From Brachypodium distachyon (Eukaryota > Streptophyta > Magnoliopsida > Poales > Poaceae), in NCBI RefSeq assembly GCF_000005505.3, contig NC_016133.3, positions 9,548,001 to 9,612,000 on the forward strand: a DNA stretch of 64,000 bases, written 5' to 3'. This document shows, piece by piece, positions 19,553-31,070 of this stretch; position 1 is the first letter of the stretch, and the number at the start of each line of letters is the position of its first letter. A program made the translations under genes and the position numbers. The notes under the pieces were generated by a model. The model saw only the letters and a program-made list of their open reading frames with translations, was not told the DNA's origin and ran no database searches.

Positions 19553-21030
19553 TCAAATAAAAAATTATGAAGTAAATCATGCTCCCATCGTTCAGCGTAT
19601 TTTGTTTTGTTAAGACAAAACTTTGATCAATGAAAACTCTATTGATATGTGTTTTTTCATACATGAAATTTACACAATGGATTCGTCTTTAAAAATTCTT
19701 GCTAATGATCATCGTTTAGTATCATATAACTTACGTATTAATACAATAATTCTTGGTCAAAGGCTTGTCTTAACATGAAATACGTCAACCTTTGTAAAAT
19801 GGAGAGATACAGTAAGTATGGAGTGGATATGTAATCTATAGTTGTTTTTACGGATGTATTTCAAATTATGCCGTGGACCATCACCGCCAACTAAGTATTT
19901 TTTATAGGAATATAAAGGAACAAATCATACGGTGACTATCCAAACTTGCAATAGTTTTGATTCGAAATACAATAGCAAAACGCATAAAAAAAAGTGTTCA
20001 ATGGTGGTAGTTGATTGTAATTTGACAGGTTAAATGCTATGACATTGTTTGAACCCCTGTCGACGGCAACAAACACTAGAACGAGTCGAGGGGGGGGGGG
20101 GGGGGGCTTCCCAGCCCCTTCATCATCGGAGCTGGACAGAGCTTGCCAAAAGAGAGCTTGTAGTAGTATACAATGTGCAGTCATCGTGCTAAGACTCCAA
20201 AGGACCAGCGCACCAGATCAACAACCATCACCAAAGATAAAAAATCATAGATGAGAAGAGTCAGACATGAAACCACATGAACAAATACGAAAGCCAAGCG
20301 AAACCAAAGCGATTCACCGAAAATATGAAAAGCCGACCAGATCCCAAAAGATTTGTAGGAGTCGTAGCGAGGACAGGACGGAAATGACCTTATTCTAGCA
20401 GCAAGATATCGGCACCACCTCATCACCTGAAGAAACCTAAAACACGAATCAAATTTCTACACCAACTAGGCAACTACTCCATTTACCAGTATTTCTCTCA
20501 TTTTATCATATTTAGTGAAACTTGTACTCCATCTGTCCATATTAAATGCCGAAATATTATATGTATATAGACATGTTTTAGTGTGTAGATACATATATAT
20601 TTAGACAATTTTAGTCATTTATTATGTGTTGAAAGGCGTACCAATTTTTAACTTTTAGTTTCTATCTGTCCCGGTCCGACAGGTGCAACATAGTTTCACG
20701 ATGGCGTGGCAGTTCTGGATGCCCTGCGGTGCGTGGAGGAGCACGACACAACAAACGAGGGACCCCGTGTAGCAGTATGCTTCATGCAGTAGGGCGTCAG
20801 CGTGAAGTTGCTGAGCGGCAGGGGCGGACCCAAGTTAAGCTGCCCCCACGCCAGGGCAGCTACCCCACTCAAAATTTCAGTCTTCTTGTACAGTTGTATT
20901 ATATCATGCTAAACTGAGATTCCCCTCTCTGAGCCTAAACATTTGCCCCCACTCAACTAATTTTGATGTTATTTTTAAAAACATACAATTTTGTCCCTTC
21001 TCAATTACTCGTACTACCCTGGGACGGCCC

Positions 21031-21350
21031 ATGCTGAGCGGGGGCCTGGGGGCGGTGGCTCCAAAGTCTTTTGAACCCACCAAGTCCGAGCGGTCCATGG
21101 CGCTGGTGCACGGCAAGCTCTTTTGCAGCTGCAACGACAACATCCAGGAGATCCACCTGGCCAGCGGCAAGCAAGTTGGGCCTGGGCTGGAAGTGATCCA
21201 ACCAAGAGGACTATCGTTTATCGGCAAGGCCACCGCAGTCTACTCCATGCAGGTCCATGACGGGCTCCTTACGCCGGCAGCACTCCCCTCGACGGCGAGT
21301 CGGTCAAGGTGCTCTGCTCCGTCGGTTGTTGTGCTCTGCTGTCTGCTCCA
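21031..21350 (+). pseudogene. Fragment of a WD40/beta-propeller protein gene
   Basis: The frame includes RSMALVHGKLFCSC-NDNIQEI-LASGKQ followed by GKA-AVYSMQVHDGLL. This pattern resembles the C-terminal propeller blades of plant LIN/CERBERUS-type U-box WD40 proteins (NDNSIQEIDLASG...VYSLQVHDGLL). No start, no neighbouring domains and no further blades are present. The frame loses similarity after HDGLL, where a frameshift would be needed to continue. I read it as a captured or decayed gene piece. The family assignment comes from recall and is tentative. Confidence 0.4.
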
Positions 21351-21476
21351 AGAATTCGTTCGTATCAAGTCTCTCTAGCGATTGGATGTTATCTGACAGT
21401 TGGGCGTTGCTGCATGCATACAGATGTGAAACTGTGAGACTAATTCTGCTCCGTCAAACTTGAAAGAAAAACATTA

Positions 21477-21568
21477 CTCTCTCCTGCTCATAAAAAAATA
21501 TCACCCACTTAATACAAAATTTACAATGCTAACTTAGATGTGCGACATTTTTTATGGATCGGCGGGAG
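21477..21568. mobile_element. Degenerate Stowaway-type MITE
   Basis: The left end CTCTCTCCTGCTCATAAAAA and the right end TTTTTATGGATCGGCGGGAG are imperfect inverted repeats 92 bp apart, with TA on both sides. It is more decayed than the copy in LYSA but of the same general type. Confidence 0.7.
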
Positions 21569-22379
21569 TACCTTTTATATATGGAAGCTGGGAGAGCATT
21601 TCCCGCCGAACTTACTTTTTATTCTATGTTACAATTTCTTAAATGGGGGTAAAAACGGGCACGGGTTTCACTATAGTAAATAGGGCATGGGCGTTGGGCG
21701 GAGCCAGGGCCCGGGCACTTGCCCAGGCTCCCCGAATTAAGCCTTCATAAACTATAGCAAGCAAGGTGATTAGATCAGCAAATTATTATGGCAAATTTCA
21801 CTTCAGAACAGATGACATATATCTTGCCAGGCTCCATTTCTCGGCCGGCTCTGCCAATGAAATAGGGTAAAGAAAAAAAAAATCTGCTAAATGGAATAAT
21901 TTGTGTCAACAAAACCAAATCAGGAGCTGGAATTTACTCATATAAAAATATAAATTCCAGAAATATATTTGTAAGGATATCTCATAAACTCAACATTCGA
22001 AGTATGATTTCCTAGATAAAATTAAACATATGAAAAAATAAACAGCTTTCTAAACATGAGACGCTGTGACTAAACTCATTTCAGAGTGAGACATGCTATC
22101 ACGCACGTAATTACCGGCGATTAGAAATGCTCTGGACCAGCTCCTACTTTTCTATAATTGGTCCTCGTCACCTAAAAATAAAAATACAGTACAAAAATAT
22201 CGTATTTCTGACAGCCTAGAGCATGCCATCTTTTGCCAACAGCACCCGCCCGTCGCCGGCCTCCTCTCATTCATCGTGCGGGCCTCTCATGGCTGGCGTG
22301 CGCCCCTCGCGGCCATTACGCGCCCTCCCAGTCTATTTTTTAACGCCCTCCTCGCAACCCCTTCCATTCCCCCTCTCCA

Positions 22380-22422
22380 TCCATCGCCCTCCCCTCTCTG
22401 CTCCTCCAGCCTCCGCCCGGAG
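22380..22422 (+). other. 5' UTR exon of the SFH gene
   Basis: A C/T-rich leader ends at GCCCGGAG followed by the strong donor GTAAGC at 22423. A matching acceptor (CTTGATCAG) at 23236-23237 starts the coding exon 22 bases before the ATG. The left end of this exon is not defined by the sequence. Confidence 0.55.
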
Positions 22423-23259
22423 GTAAGCCTAACGTCTTTCTATTATCCTGCCGCATTCTTCTCCATTCACCGCGTCGATCTTGGTAACCGCGGTGGAAAT
22501 CAATCAGTAGCATGTTATATTCGGCTCTGCTCTGCACGGTCCCCGTTCTTGTTTCCTTTTTTTTTTTTGGTATGTGGTGCTCAAATTGCATCCGGGTGCT
22601 GTCGCTATTCGTATTTTGGGGGGAATAACGATCAACATGTTCCTCCTTCGGTTTGGATTGCTCTTCCTTCATGGTTCCTGCATTTATATTCCTGATTAAA
22701 ATAGGTGCTAGTTGTGTTGTGATAATTGGCGATTAACTGTATTCTGATTGTTTCGCATCACGTCACCGGTCACCTGTTTTCCCCCTTTTAGTTATTTTCT
22801 GTCCTCCAAGAGTTTTCTTCAAACTACAGGATTTTTTTTTATCGGATAAAAGCATCAGGTTGTTCGTGAGCTGGTGTCTCGTCCTCAATATTAGGCTGTT
22901 TTGGATGTTTATGTACCATTAAGAGAATCTAGTCCAAACATTCCATTCATGTCTATAACGCCCATAGATATTTTCTCCAATTTTTGGCCATTTCATTTGA
23001 GCATGATGGATGTACCCTGCCATTCAAGTTTAAGGAGAAGCATATACTCTACTAATCTTAATTATTACTATTTCACAACATTTTCTAGTTAAATGTGGGG
23101 AATTCATATACCATAAGTTGGCACGAATTAGATTTTTGTATTATTTGGCATTGCATTTGACTGATAGTATTGTGCAGAAAGTTGTTTGTTTGACCCGAGC
23201 AAATAATATTTAATCAAAGTTCTCCTATCTTGATCAGGTCCAGATAGGGCGAACCAGAC

Positions 23260-26200
23260 ATGGCAGAAGTCCTGTCAGGACCTCTCGAGCACCATCTAAG
23301 CTCTGGTGAGAATACAAATCATCGCAATAACCATTTTCATGTTGAGTAATGTGGAATATTATGACAAAAAAAATTCCCTGTTAGAAAAAAAAAGTCTGAT
23401 ATTCTCTTCTGAATGTATGCATAGATGTCTCGGTAGTGATTCTTTCCTTTTTAGGCGAAGAACTGTATGTCTATTTTGGTAGCGATGGAAAAGATAACAT
23501 GATTCTTCAAAACCGAATTTGTGGATCAAACTATGCATAATTGACTAACGTACAAATGGTGGTAGCAGCCTTAGATGGTCAGCATGAAGAGAAGAGGAAA
23601 TCCAATGTGGAATACTCAGAAGATGAAAAGAAAGCCAGGATCGCATCGCTGAAGAAAAAGGCGATGAATGCCTCACAAAAGCTGAGGCATTCCATGAAAA
23701 AGGGGAGGAGGAGCAGCAAGGTGATGTCCATTTCAATTGAGGATGAGCGTGACCCTGAGGAGGCTCTGGCCGTCGATGCCTTTCGCCAGCTTCTTGTGCT
23801 CGAAGAACTTCTACCGTCGCAGCATGATGACTACCACATGATGCTTAGGTGTTTTATCTGATAATGACACATGACATTGTATAGATGCATTTTTCACGTG
23901 GAACAGTTTTACTGAATGTTCGTACGGCGTAGGTTTTTGAAGGCAAGAAAGTTTGATATTGAGAAGGCAAAGCAAATGTGGTCTGATATGCTGCAGTGGA
24001 GAAAGGAGTTTGGTGCAGATACCATTCTTGAGGTTATTATGTCTACCATCTAGTTTGTAGTATTAAACTCTATTTTGATTAATCCTGTTTCAGTTGACAG
24101 ATACTATATTAGTTCATAAACTATTGTCACACTTTTATCCTAAATATCATGTCAGGGTTTCGAATTCGAAGAAGCTGACAAAGTTGCAGAATGCTACCCT
24201 CAAGGCTACCATGGGGTCGATAAGGAAGGAAGGCCTGTCTATATTGAACGGCTCGGACAGATCGATGTCAATAAGCTACTGCAGGTTACCACAATGGAAC
24301 GCTTTGTCAAGAACCACGTAAAGGAGTTTGAGAAGAACTTTGCTGATAAGTTCCCAGCTTGCTCAGTTGCTGCTAAACGCCACATTGATCAGAGCACTAC
24401 CATCCTTGACGTGCAAGGAGTGGTATGTGTATAAACACAAGTGTTCAGTTTATTTAACGTTTGCAGTTTTACTATGGCTAACCCAACATAAAGCAAATTT
24501 TCAGGGGATGAAACAATTTAGCAAAACTGCAAGAGACCTCATCGGTCAGCTTCAGAAGATCGACGGTGATAACTACCCTGAGGTAATCCAGATGCCAAAC
24601 AATTCATTGTACTTCAGCAAACTATTTGAGTGGAGTTTTGTCAAAAAACGTTTCTTACCATGTCAGTTATATAATTGTCATTCCAGACACTTTGCCGGAT
24701 GTTCATCATCAATGCAGGCCAAGGATTCCGGCTCCTCTGGAGCACAGTGAAGAGCTTCCTTGACCCAAAGACCACTGCAAAGATACATGCAAGTTTCCTT
24801 CTCTGATAATTTTGTTCTGCAGCAATGATTCTATGTATCCTGTGTTCAATTAGAGGATTGTTTCCTGACCTGTGCATTTCTTTAGGTATTGGGTAACAAG
24901 TACCAGAGTAAACTTCTTGAGGTCATCGATGCCAGGTGAGAAACAGTGCTCTAATTTTTATTTTTATTTATCCACATGATAAACTCATAAGCTACTTCTA
25001 CTGTAATATTTACCTATATACATCTTTGTTGTACAGTGAGCTGCCAGAGTTTTTTGGTGGAACTTGCCAGTGTGAAGGTGGTTGCATGAAGGCCGACAAG
25101 GGCCCATGGAAGGACCCTGAAGTCATGAAGGTATTTGTTCCAAGCCAATTTTTCGGGTCACCATCTTATATCCTTAAACAGAGCTTAAAGTAAAAGGATC
25201 TAATTCATGTTTTCTATGAAGATGGTTCAAAGTGGCGCCGGGATGTGCGGAAAGCTCAATGTGGACTGTTCTGATGCTGAGGAGAAAACGATTTGTGCAG
25301 ATGACACAATTTACACTAAGGTAGCAAAAACAAGACCACTCTTTGACAGTCATATTCATATTAACATATTTATCAATGCAGTAGAAATAGTATTTATCTG
25401 TCTGATTTTATTTTTCAAAAATGAAGAAGCAAGATGCTTCCAATGTGGAAGCACATTTAGCAGGAGATGAATGGCGGACCCTGTTACATAAAACCTCACG
25501 TGCCCGAATTGAACATCCCCAATTATCACCTGTTCACGAGGAACTTCTTCCTACGTTGTTTCCTGTAAGTCATGTTTTGTCACTGATACAGATAATTGTA
25601 TTTATAGCAGTCAACAATTAAAGTACTTAACTTCTTTCTAGTTAGTTAAACCACGGAATAATAAAGTCTCTTGTATCTCGCAACGAAACAAGAGGTAGAA
25701 TTTTATAGGCTCAACATTCAAACTTTGCTGGATTTCTAGATGGACAATAAGGAACATATCACAGGTGCAAGACTAGTTCCATCTCTCAAAGACAATTACT
25801 TCACTGCTATTTAATTTTTCAATTTAATCATACTCATGGATAGTTGACCTGGTCCTGATATGTTAGTTCTAAGAAATACTTAAGGCCCTAAATGGACCTA
25901 CGCTTGAAATTCGGGTAAACCTAAACTCTTATGATGTAATATGCACAAATCTCACTTCCAGTTGCTTGCAATTTTTTCAGACCCCAGGATCACCATATTC
26001 TTGTGATGTTCCAATGGTTGAAAAGGCCATAGATGCCTTCTGCAAGAGCAATGGATTACCAGATGAGGAGCTTGCTCTCACCAAAGGTTAATACCCACCC
26101 AACACATACACGTTGACAACCTTCTGACAGAACACTGCTACTTTCTATACGACAGTACCATTCCACTGATGGACTGACCAAAACATTGCTCTTAACCAGC

Positions 26201-27397
26201 TGTTGCAAATGCCTCCAATGGATCCAGTCCCCCAATCTTTGGTGGCATCTTGGCTCTTGTGATGAGCATTGCAACTATGCTCCGTGTGAGCCGTAACATG
26301 CCCAGGAAGGTACTGGGCGCTGCCACAGGACCCCAAAGCACACCAAAAGTTCACGCTCAGCAGCAATCCAAGAAAGCAGCCGAGGCTATGTCGACAGCTG
26401 AATATACTATCTCTGCAAAGCGCTTCGCTGATCTTGAGGAGAAGGTCATTGCACTCCTTGCAAAGACTGCTGAAATGCCCGCTGATAAGGAGGATATGCT
26501 GAAGGCTGCAACCAGCCGTGTGAGTGCATTGGAAGAGGAGCTTGCAATAACCAAGAAGGTAACTTCTTTTCCACCTAGAGGAAATCATGTTTCTTTTCTC
26601 GAATAGAAAACATGTTCCTTTCACAGCACGGAACCAAGGTTCCTGTATTTTCATATTAATAGTAATATGACTTGTACCCCCCAAAAAGAATAGTAATATG
26701 ACTTGAAACATTGTTGGAGTATAGGCTTCTCTGCATATTTGAAACCAAGTAGTTCTTACTTGCTTTGATATGTTTATGCAGGCTTTGCAGGAGACTCTTG
26801 AGCGGCAAGGGGAGATCATTGCATACATTGAAAAGAAAAAGAAGAAGAAAAGCAAGGTAACCAATAAAACACATGGCGAAACAAATGCATTTTATGGGCT
26901 ATATCTAGTGCAGTTTTGACCTTACCTGCTGACAATGGGTATTCACCCATAATCACTCTTTCTACAAAAATATGAGTGATTCTCGTTAGAAATACCCTGT
27001 CTGCCAAGACCAATCCCAACATAAAAAATAATAATTCCCAATGTTCTTTTTCAACAAAATATAATGTTTTCATTTCCCAAATAAACTAATATTACTTCCT
27101 AAGTTCTATTTTTAAAAATAATAAAGTTTCCAATTTCTGGAATAAACTAATATTACTTAGTTACTTTTAATAAAAACAACTCTTATTATTAGTATTTTTG
27201 TCCGCCTTTATTCTGGGCTTACGGGCTGCTGAAAACTTGAGCACGAGCTTAGATCATATTAACCAAGCTACGGTAGGCTGCTGACCATGAAACAGGTCTA
27301 TGTTCAAGAAAATAGTTTTTCTCTGTTACTTGATCCATTGTTTCATTTCTTGAAATTAATACCGCTCTTTGTTATGCAGCGCTTGTTTCACTGGTAG
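23260..27397 (+). CDS. Sec14-like phosphatidylinositol transfer protein (SFH)
   Basis: Fourteen coding exons: 23260-23305, about 23569-23848, 23933-24032, 24156-24422, 24505-24582, 24687-24788, 24886-24935, 25037-25130, 25222-25320, 25427-25564, 25981-26086, 26200-26558, 26782-26856 and 27380-27397. They give about 603 residues in one frame. The protein starts [16 protein letters not shown] basic [19 protein letters not shown] segment comes next, then the CRAL-TRIO N domain ([20 protein letters not shown]) and the Sec14 lipid-binding domain ([57 protein letters not shown]). Proteins of this type exchange phosphatidylinositol and phosphatidylcholine to prime phosphoinositide signalling. The C-terminal part has a hydrophobic segment ([18 protein letters not shown]), a coiled coil and a polylysine end before RLFHW. 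Intron 7 uses a GC donor. The exon 3 acceptor is ambiguous (23569 or 23575; both keep frame). Confidence 0.93.
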
Positions 27398-29050
27398 ATG
27401 CAAAGAACAGAATGCCGTGTTCCACAAGAGCCTTTGGTTTGATGAGAGTGAGCTGTTGTTTTCAACTGTCAGCGGAACGCGATTCTAAGTGTTAACATAT
27501 AATGTTCTTTTGTTATTTTCCTGTGTTGCTATATTTCATTGATCCGATGTGCTGCCAACCCTTAATGTACATTTTGCCTTCACCATGCCGATGTGGTGCC
27601 AATCCTTTTCTTGTTGCTGTCAATTGTGGATGGACAGAGGAATCTCAAAACATAAATATATAAATTCCAAACTATTGAGAATGTGCCCTATTTGATATGA
27701 ATGATTGTACTTCAGCACTTGATAGTCCTACCTATCATTGTGGGAAATCAAATTCCCAAGAATATTATAAGGTCCAGTAGGCCATAATGTATTGATGTGT
27801 AGACTTTAATATAGTTTTCCCTCCATTTCTCCTTGGGACTTTGATCTCCCGGCGTCAGGGGTGGAGTCAAGGGGGCCAAGCCCCTATCAATTTTAATGCA
27901 AGAGAAAATTTAGTTGTATTTAAGAGAGAGAAAAATACAGCTAGCTACACTTATTTTGCCCCCTCCAAATTTAAGTGCCTTCTCTTGGAGGTTTCGAAAA
28001 ACTGCATGAGACGCTCACTCCAAATGATGAGAACCTAATATTGTCTAACACACTATGGCTAGGGACACACCCCTTGTATGAAGGTTGTCAAATAGCTGAT
28101 TCGTCGCCGAACTGACGAGGAAGAAGATCAAAATAACGAAAGTACAAACTTGGAGATCCACTAGCTCCATAGAGTAGACCATGTTGATTACGTCAGGATG
28201 TGGATGGAGCCAGGAGACCGTTACTCTATACGTCGTCGTCTCCACACTAGGACGCCATCTATGAGGACACAAAACCTCACAAAAAGATGTACACACGCTG
28301 CTTCATGCTTGCCCGACGTTATAGACGTTGATACGTGGTTTACTCGTCCCCCCCGATACCGAATCGGCGGTTGGAGAAAAGGGAGACGAACAAATATCAC
28401 AACTCTGGCAGATCCTAACTTTTCCTGCCATCTAGTGGCTAGCCCCAAAAAACCCTTTTGAAATCACAACTAGCAGTGATAACATCTCATTCCCATGAAG
28501 TTAAAAATTGTTGCTATTGAAATAGGGCCTTTTTTTCGATCACTATAATCTCATTTTGCGCCCTCTTGCATTTTAAATATTTTTCCTTTGCTATACCTGA
28601 AAATAGAAAAATACTTCCATTGCACATTTAATCCATCTCTTCGCCGAGCTAGCACACCTACAATATTGATAACATTGTTACATGTATTGGGGACACAAAA
28701 TACTTCCTATATTTTAATTGCAGAATTACTTGAGGGGAGAATACTTCCATTTCACTCCTCTCGCAGATTGATAAACCTTAGGTCACTCGTTTAAGAGAGA
28801 TTTATTATTGTTGCACTTCCCTCTGCGCTTGGAGTCCCAACAAATTCCAACACATATATCACCACCAAAAGGAAATATCCATCACGAGTGATCGGTAAAT
28901 AGACTTCGTGTCCTAAGCTCAAGGAGAAAAATGTGTACTTAGTGCTCATGCTCTAGATGACCGATAAGTCGAATACATATCTATCTTCTTGAAGTTTTGC
29001 ATATTTTTCAAAGATTTCCATCATTTTTTAATCGAATTTTGGACTAAACT
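27398..29050. other. 3' UTR of the SFH gene, then repeat-like DNA
   Basis: The first 250-300 bases are probably the 3' UTR. From about 27.84 kb a segment reading GGGGTGGAGTCAAGGGGGCC and later blocks (28.05-28.5 kb) look like transposon debris, but I cannot name families. No supported gene. Confidence 0.4.
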
Positions 29051-29962
29051 TGTTGTTGTTCTTGACAACAATTAGAGTAAGGGGTGCCAATGCTCGATGA
29101 CACAAGTGTGGGTATAAAAGTAGGGCGTGTACGCCGGTCTTATAGCGAAGGTCACCGTATACTTGGACAAGTTGATACGTCGATATTTTTTGAATAGGTT
29201 CGGTCGACCCTGCGGGTGAGACTTAATCCTATGTTAGGAAAAGCTTCAAGGGGGTTGTTTGCCAAGGGCTTGGGCCGAGCGGATCTTCCCAAGAAACCTT
29301 TTGGCGAGAGGTTCGTCGGGGCCGCCTCGTACTTCGACCGAACGCGTCTTTCCAAGTATCGAGGTTAGGATACCCTCGGAACTCTAACCCAACCACTTCT
29401 CCTTCGAGCCCTTGCCAACCAAGATTAGCTCGGAGCCTCGAAACTAGAGTCCCCTAGAAGGCTTCCTCGAGGCCGATCGACTTTCAGTCAAGAGCGGCGC
29501 GTGAGAGCGAACCTTAGAGGGAGCACTCTAGCCCTCTCCCCTTGAGTTTATTCAAGTGAGAGTGAATGGTACATGTCCCCATGGGGCGGTATTTATAACC
29601 TAGGGGTCCATGACGAAAAACCATGGCTACCCTTGAGGGAGAGAGAAAAGTGGGGGCAAAATGGTAAAAGTAGCTCTTTTGGTCCATAACTTTTGTGTGC
29701 ACCATGAGGGGGAAGTGAGGGTAGTCCATGGTCCACCATGGACCAAAAGTTTCATCCCACACCTTTCTTGCCCCCTACTCTAGCTCATTTGACCCTTTGA
29801 CCATGGCATGAAAGGCTTGACTTGTTGACTTGTCTTCCTTTGCCACGTGGGATTGACTGCGCCATGTGGACGTCTTGACTCGTGCTTGGAAAACGTTGAC
29901 TTGGTCGTCGCCACGTAGGATTTACGGCCCGGCCCATATAAGAATTTTATTTTACTACAACA
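29051..29962 (-). mobile_element. Solo LTR of a retrotransposon
   Basis: On the minus strand this 912-bp block starts TGTTGTAGTAAAATAAAATT and ends with AACAACAACA, i.e. TG...CA ends. A direct AAACTT lies at both borders (29046-29051 and 29962-29967), overlapping the terminus by one base, so the target duplication is close to but not exactly 5 bp. Inside, the minus strand has a TATA box (GGTTATAAATACC, 29588-29600) with a GC-rich leader downstream, as in a retrotransposon promoter. No internal domain, primer-binding site or second LTR adjoins it, so I read it as a solo LTR left by recombination. Confidence 0.6.
29588..29600 (-). promoter_or_regulatory. TATA box of the solo LTR
   Basis: The minus strand reads GGTTATAAATACC inside the LTR, followed downstream by CGCCCCATGGGGACATGTAC. 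The position within the LTR and the following pyrimidine- and GC-rich leader fit a retrotransposon core promoter. Confidence 0.5.
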
Positions 29963-30299
29963 AACTTAATTATATTGATGGCTGAAAGGCAGAAATTCCA
30001 TTTTCGTTTCATGCAAGAAATAATTAAAGAAAAATAAAGCCTTAGTTTCAAAGGAAATCAAGATAACTTTCGGAATGAGGTATCCGACACAATGTATGTA
30101 ACCCCCACGCGTCCCATCCCACGCACCCTGGGGCTGGGGCGTGATGACTCCCCCTTGTGACAATTGCGATTCCAGAAAAAGGTGTCAATCCTCTGCTGGT
30201 GTTGACTCTAACTATCAAGATTCTTGGGCCTCCCAACATGGAGTTCTGCAGCAAGTGGAAGCGCTTTTTTCTTCAAGAGGGTGACTCGAGGTTTATTGT

Positions 30300-30830
30300 G
30301 ACGATGATATAGCATTCATGATTAGTCAAAGAGAAAACAAATCCGTCCCATGGAGTATAGGATGGGCTGGGCCATCTACACGGAGTCCGATTGCTACACG
30401 AGGGCGCCTCATCAACTTGGAGTACAAGATAGGGAAATCATCACCTGAAATACTCGAGATATGTTCATATATATGTTTGTAACCGAATATGAAACAAAAC
30501 CTCCTGTAAACCGACTCGAATGTAACCCTACCCTGACCACCCATATAATGCGGGGTAGGGGCTACCGGATTGGTACATCCAACCTTAGCTTACACAAACC
30601 CTAGCGATCTCGAGAACTCCTTCCGTGCATTGCGATATATGCCCGGGGCATCTTAATAGGAACATCCAAACACCTCTTCCTAGTGGCTTGAACCTGTCTA
30701 AATCCTTGTCTTGTACATAACCATCTTGTTTCCCCTACCTGCCCTACCCTAGAGTCAGTATTGCCGGATTAAAACACCTATATACTGAACCTAATAAGGA
30801 GTGAAGGTGTTTGTATCCCCCTCTCTGTCA
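30300..30830 (+). repeat. Possible LTR fragment
   Basis: The segment reads TGTAACCCTACCCTGACCAC, a short ATATAATG motif, GGGGTAGGGG and later AACCTGTCTAAATCCTTGTC and CCGGATTAAAACACC. This order resembles the R/U5 part of grass Gypsy-type LTRs. No matching second LTR or coding region is visible and the borders cannot be set. Confidence 0.3.
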
Positions 30831-31070
30831 AAATCAAATAAAGAAGAAGTCTTGCTGTCCCCAACTGTACTAGTGCAATTGTCAGTTGCACCAGTATTGC
30901 TAGTTATTGTAAGATTGATCAAATCTTTTTGTTGAAAGAGATCCGAAAACAGTAAAAGAAAGCAAAGAACAAAACTTTTGTGGTGTTATGATGATTAAAG
31001 AGAACCAAGATTCATGGGAGCACTTGTACGTTCTCTCTTTTTAACATCGCGGCAAAGAGATAAACACATA

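Noticed and set aside
30300..30830. Considered as a complete LTR paired with the block at 29.05-29.96 kb
   Set aside because: The two differ in sequence and orientation; no shared ends, so they are not the two LTRs of one element.
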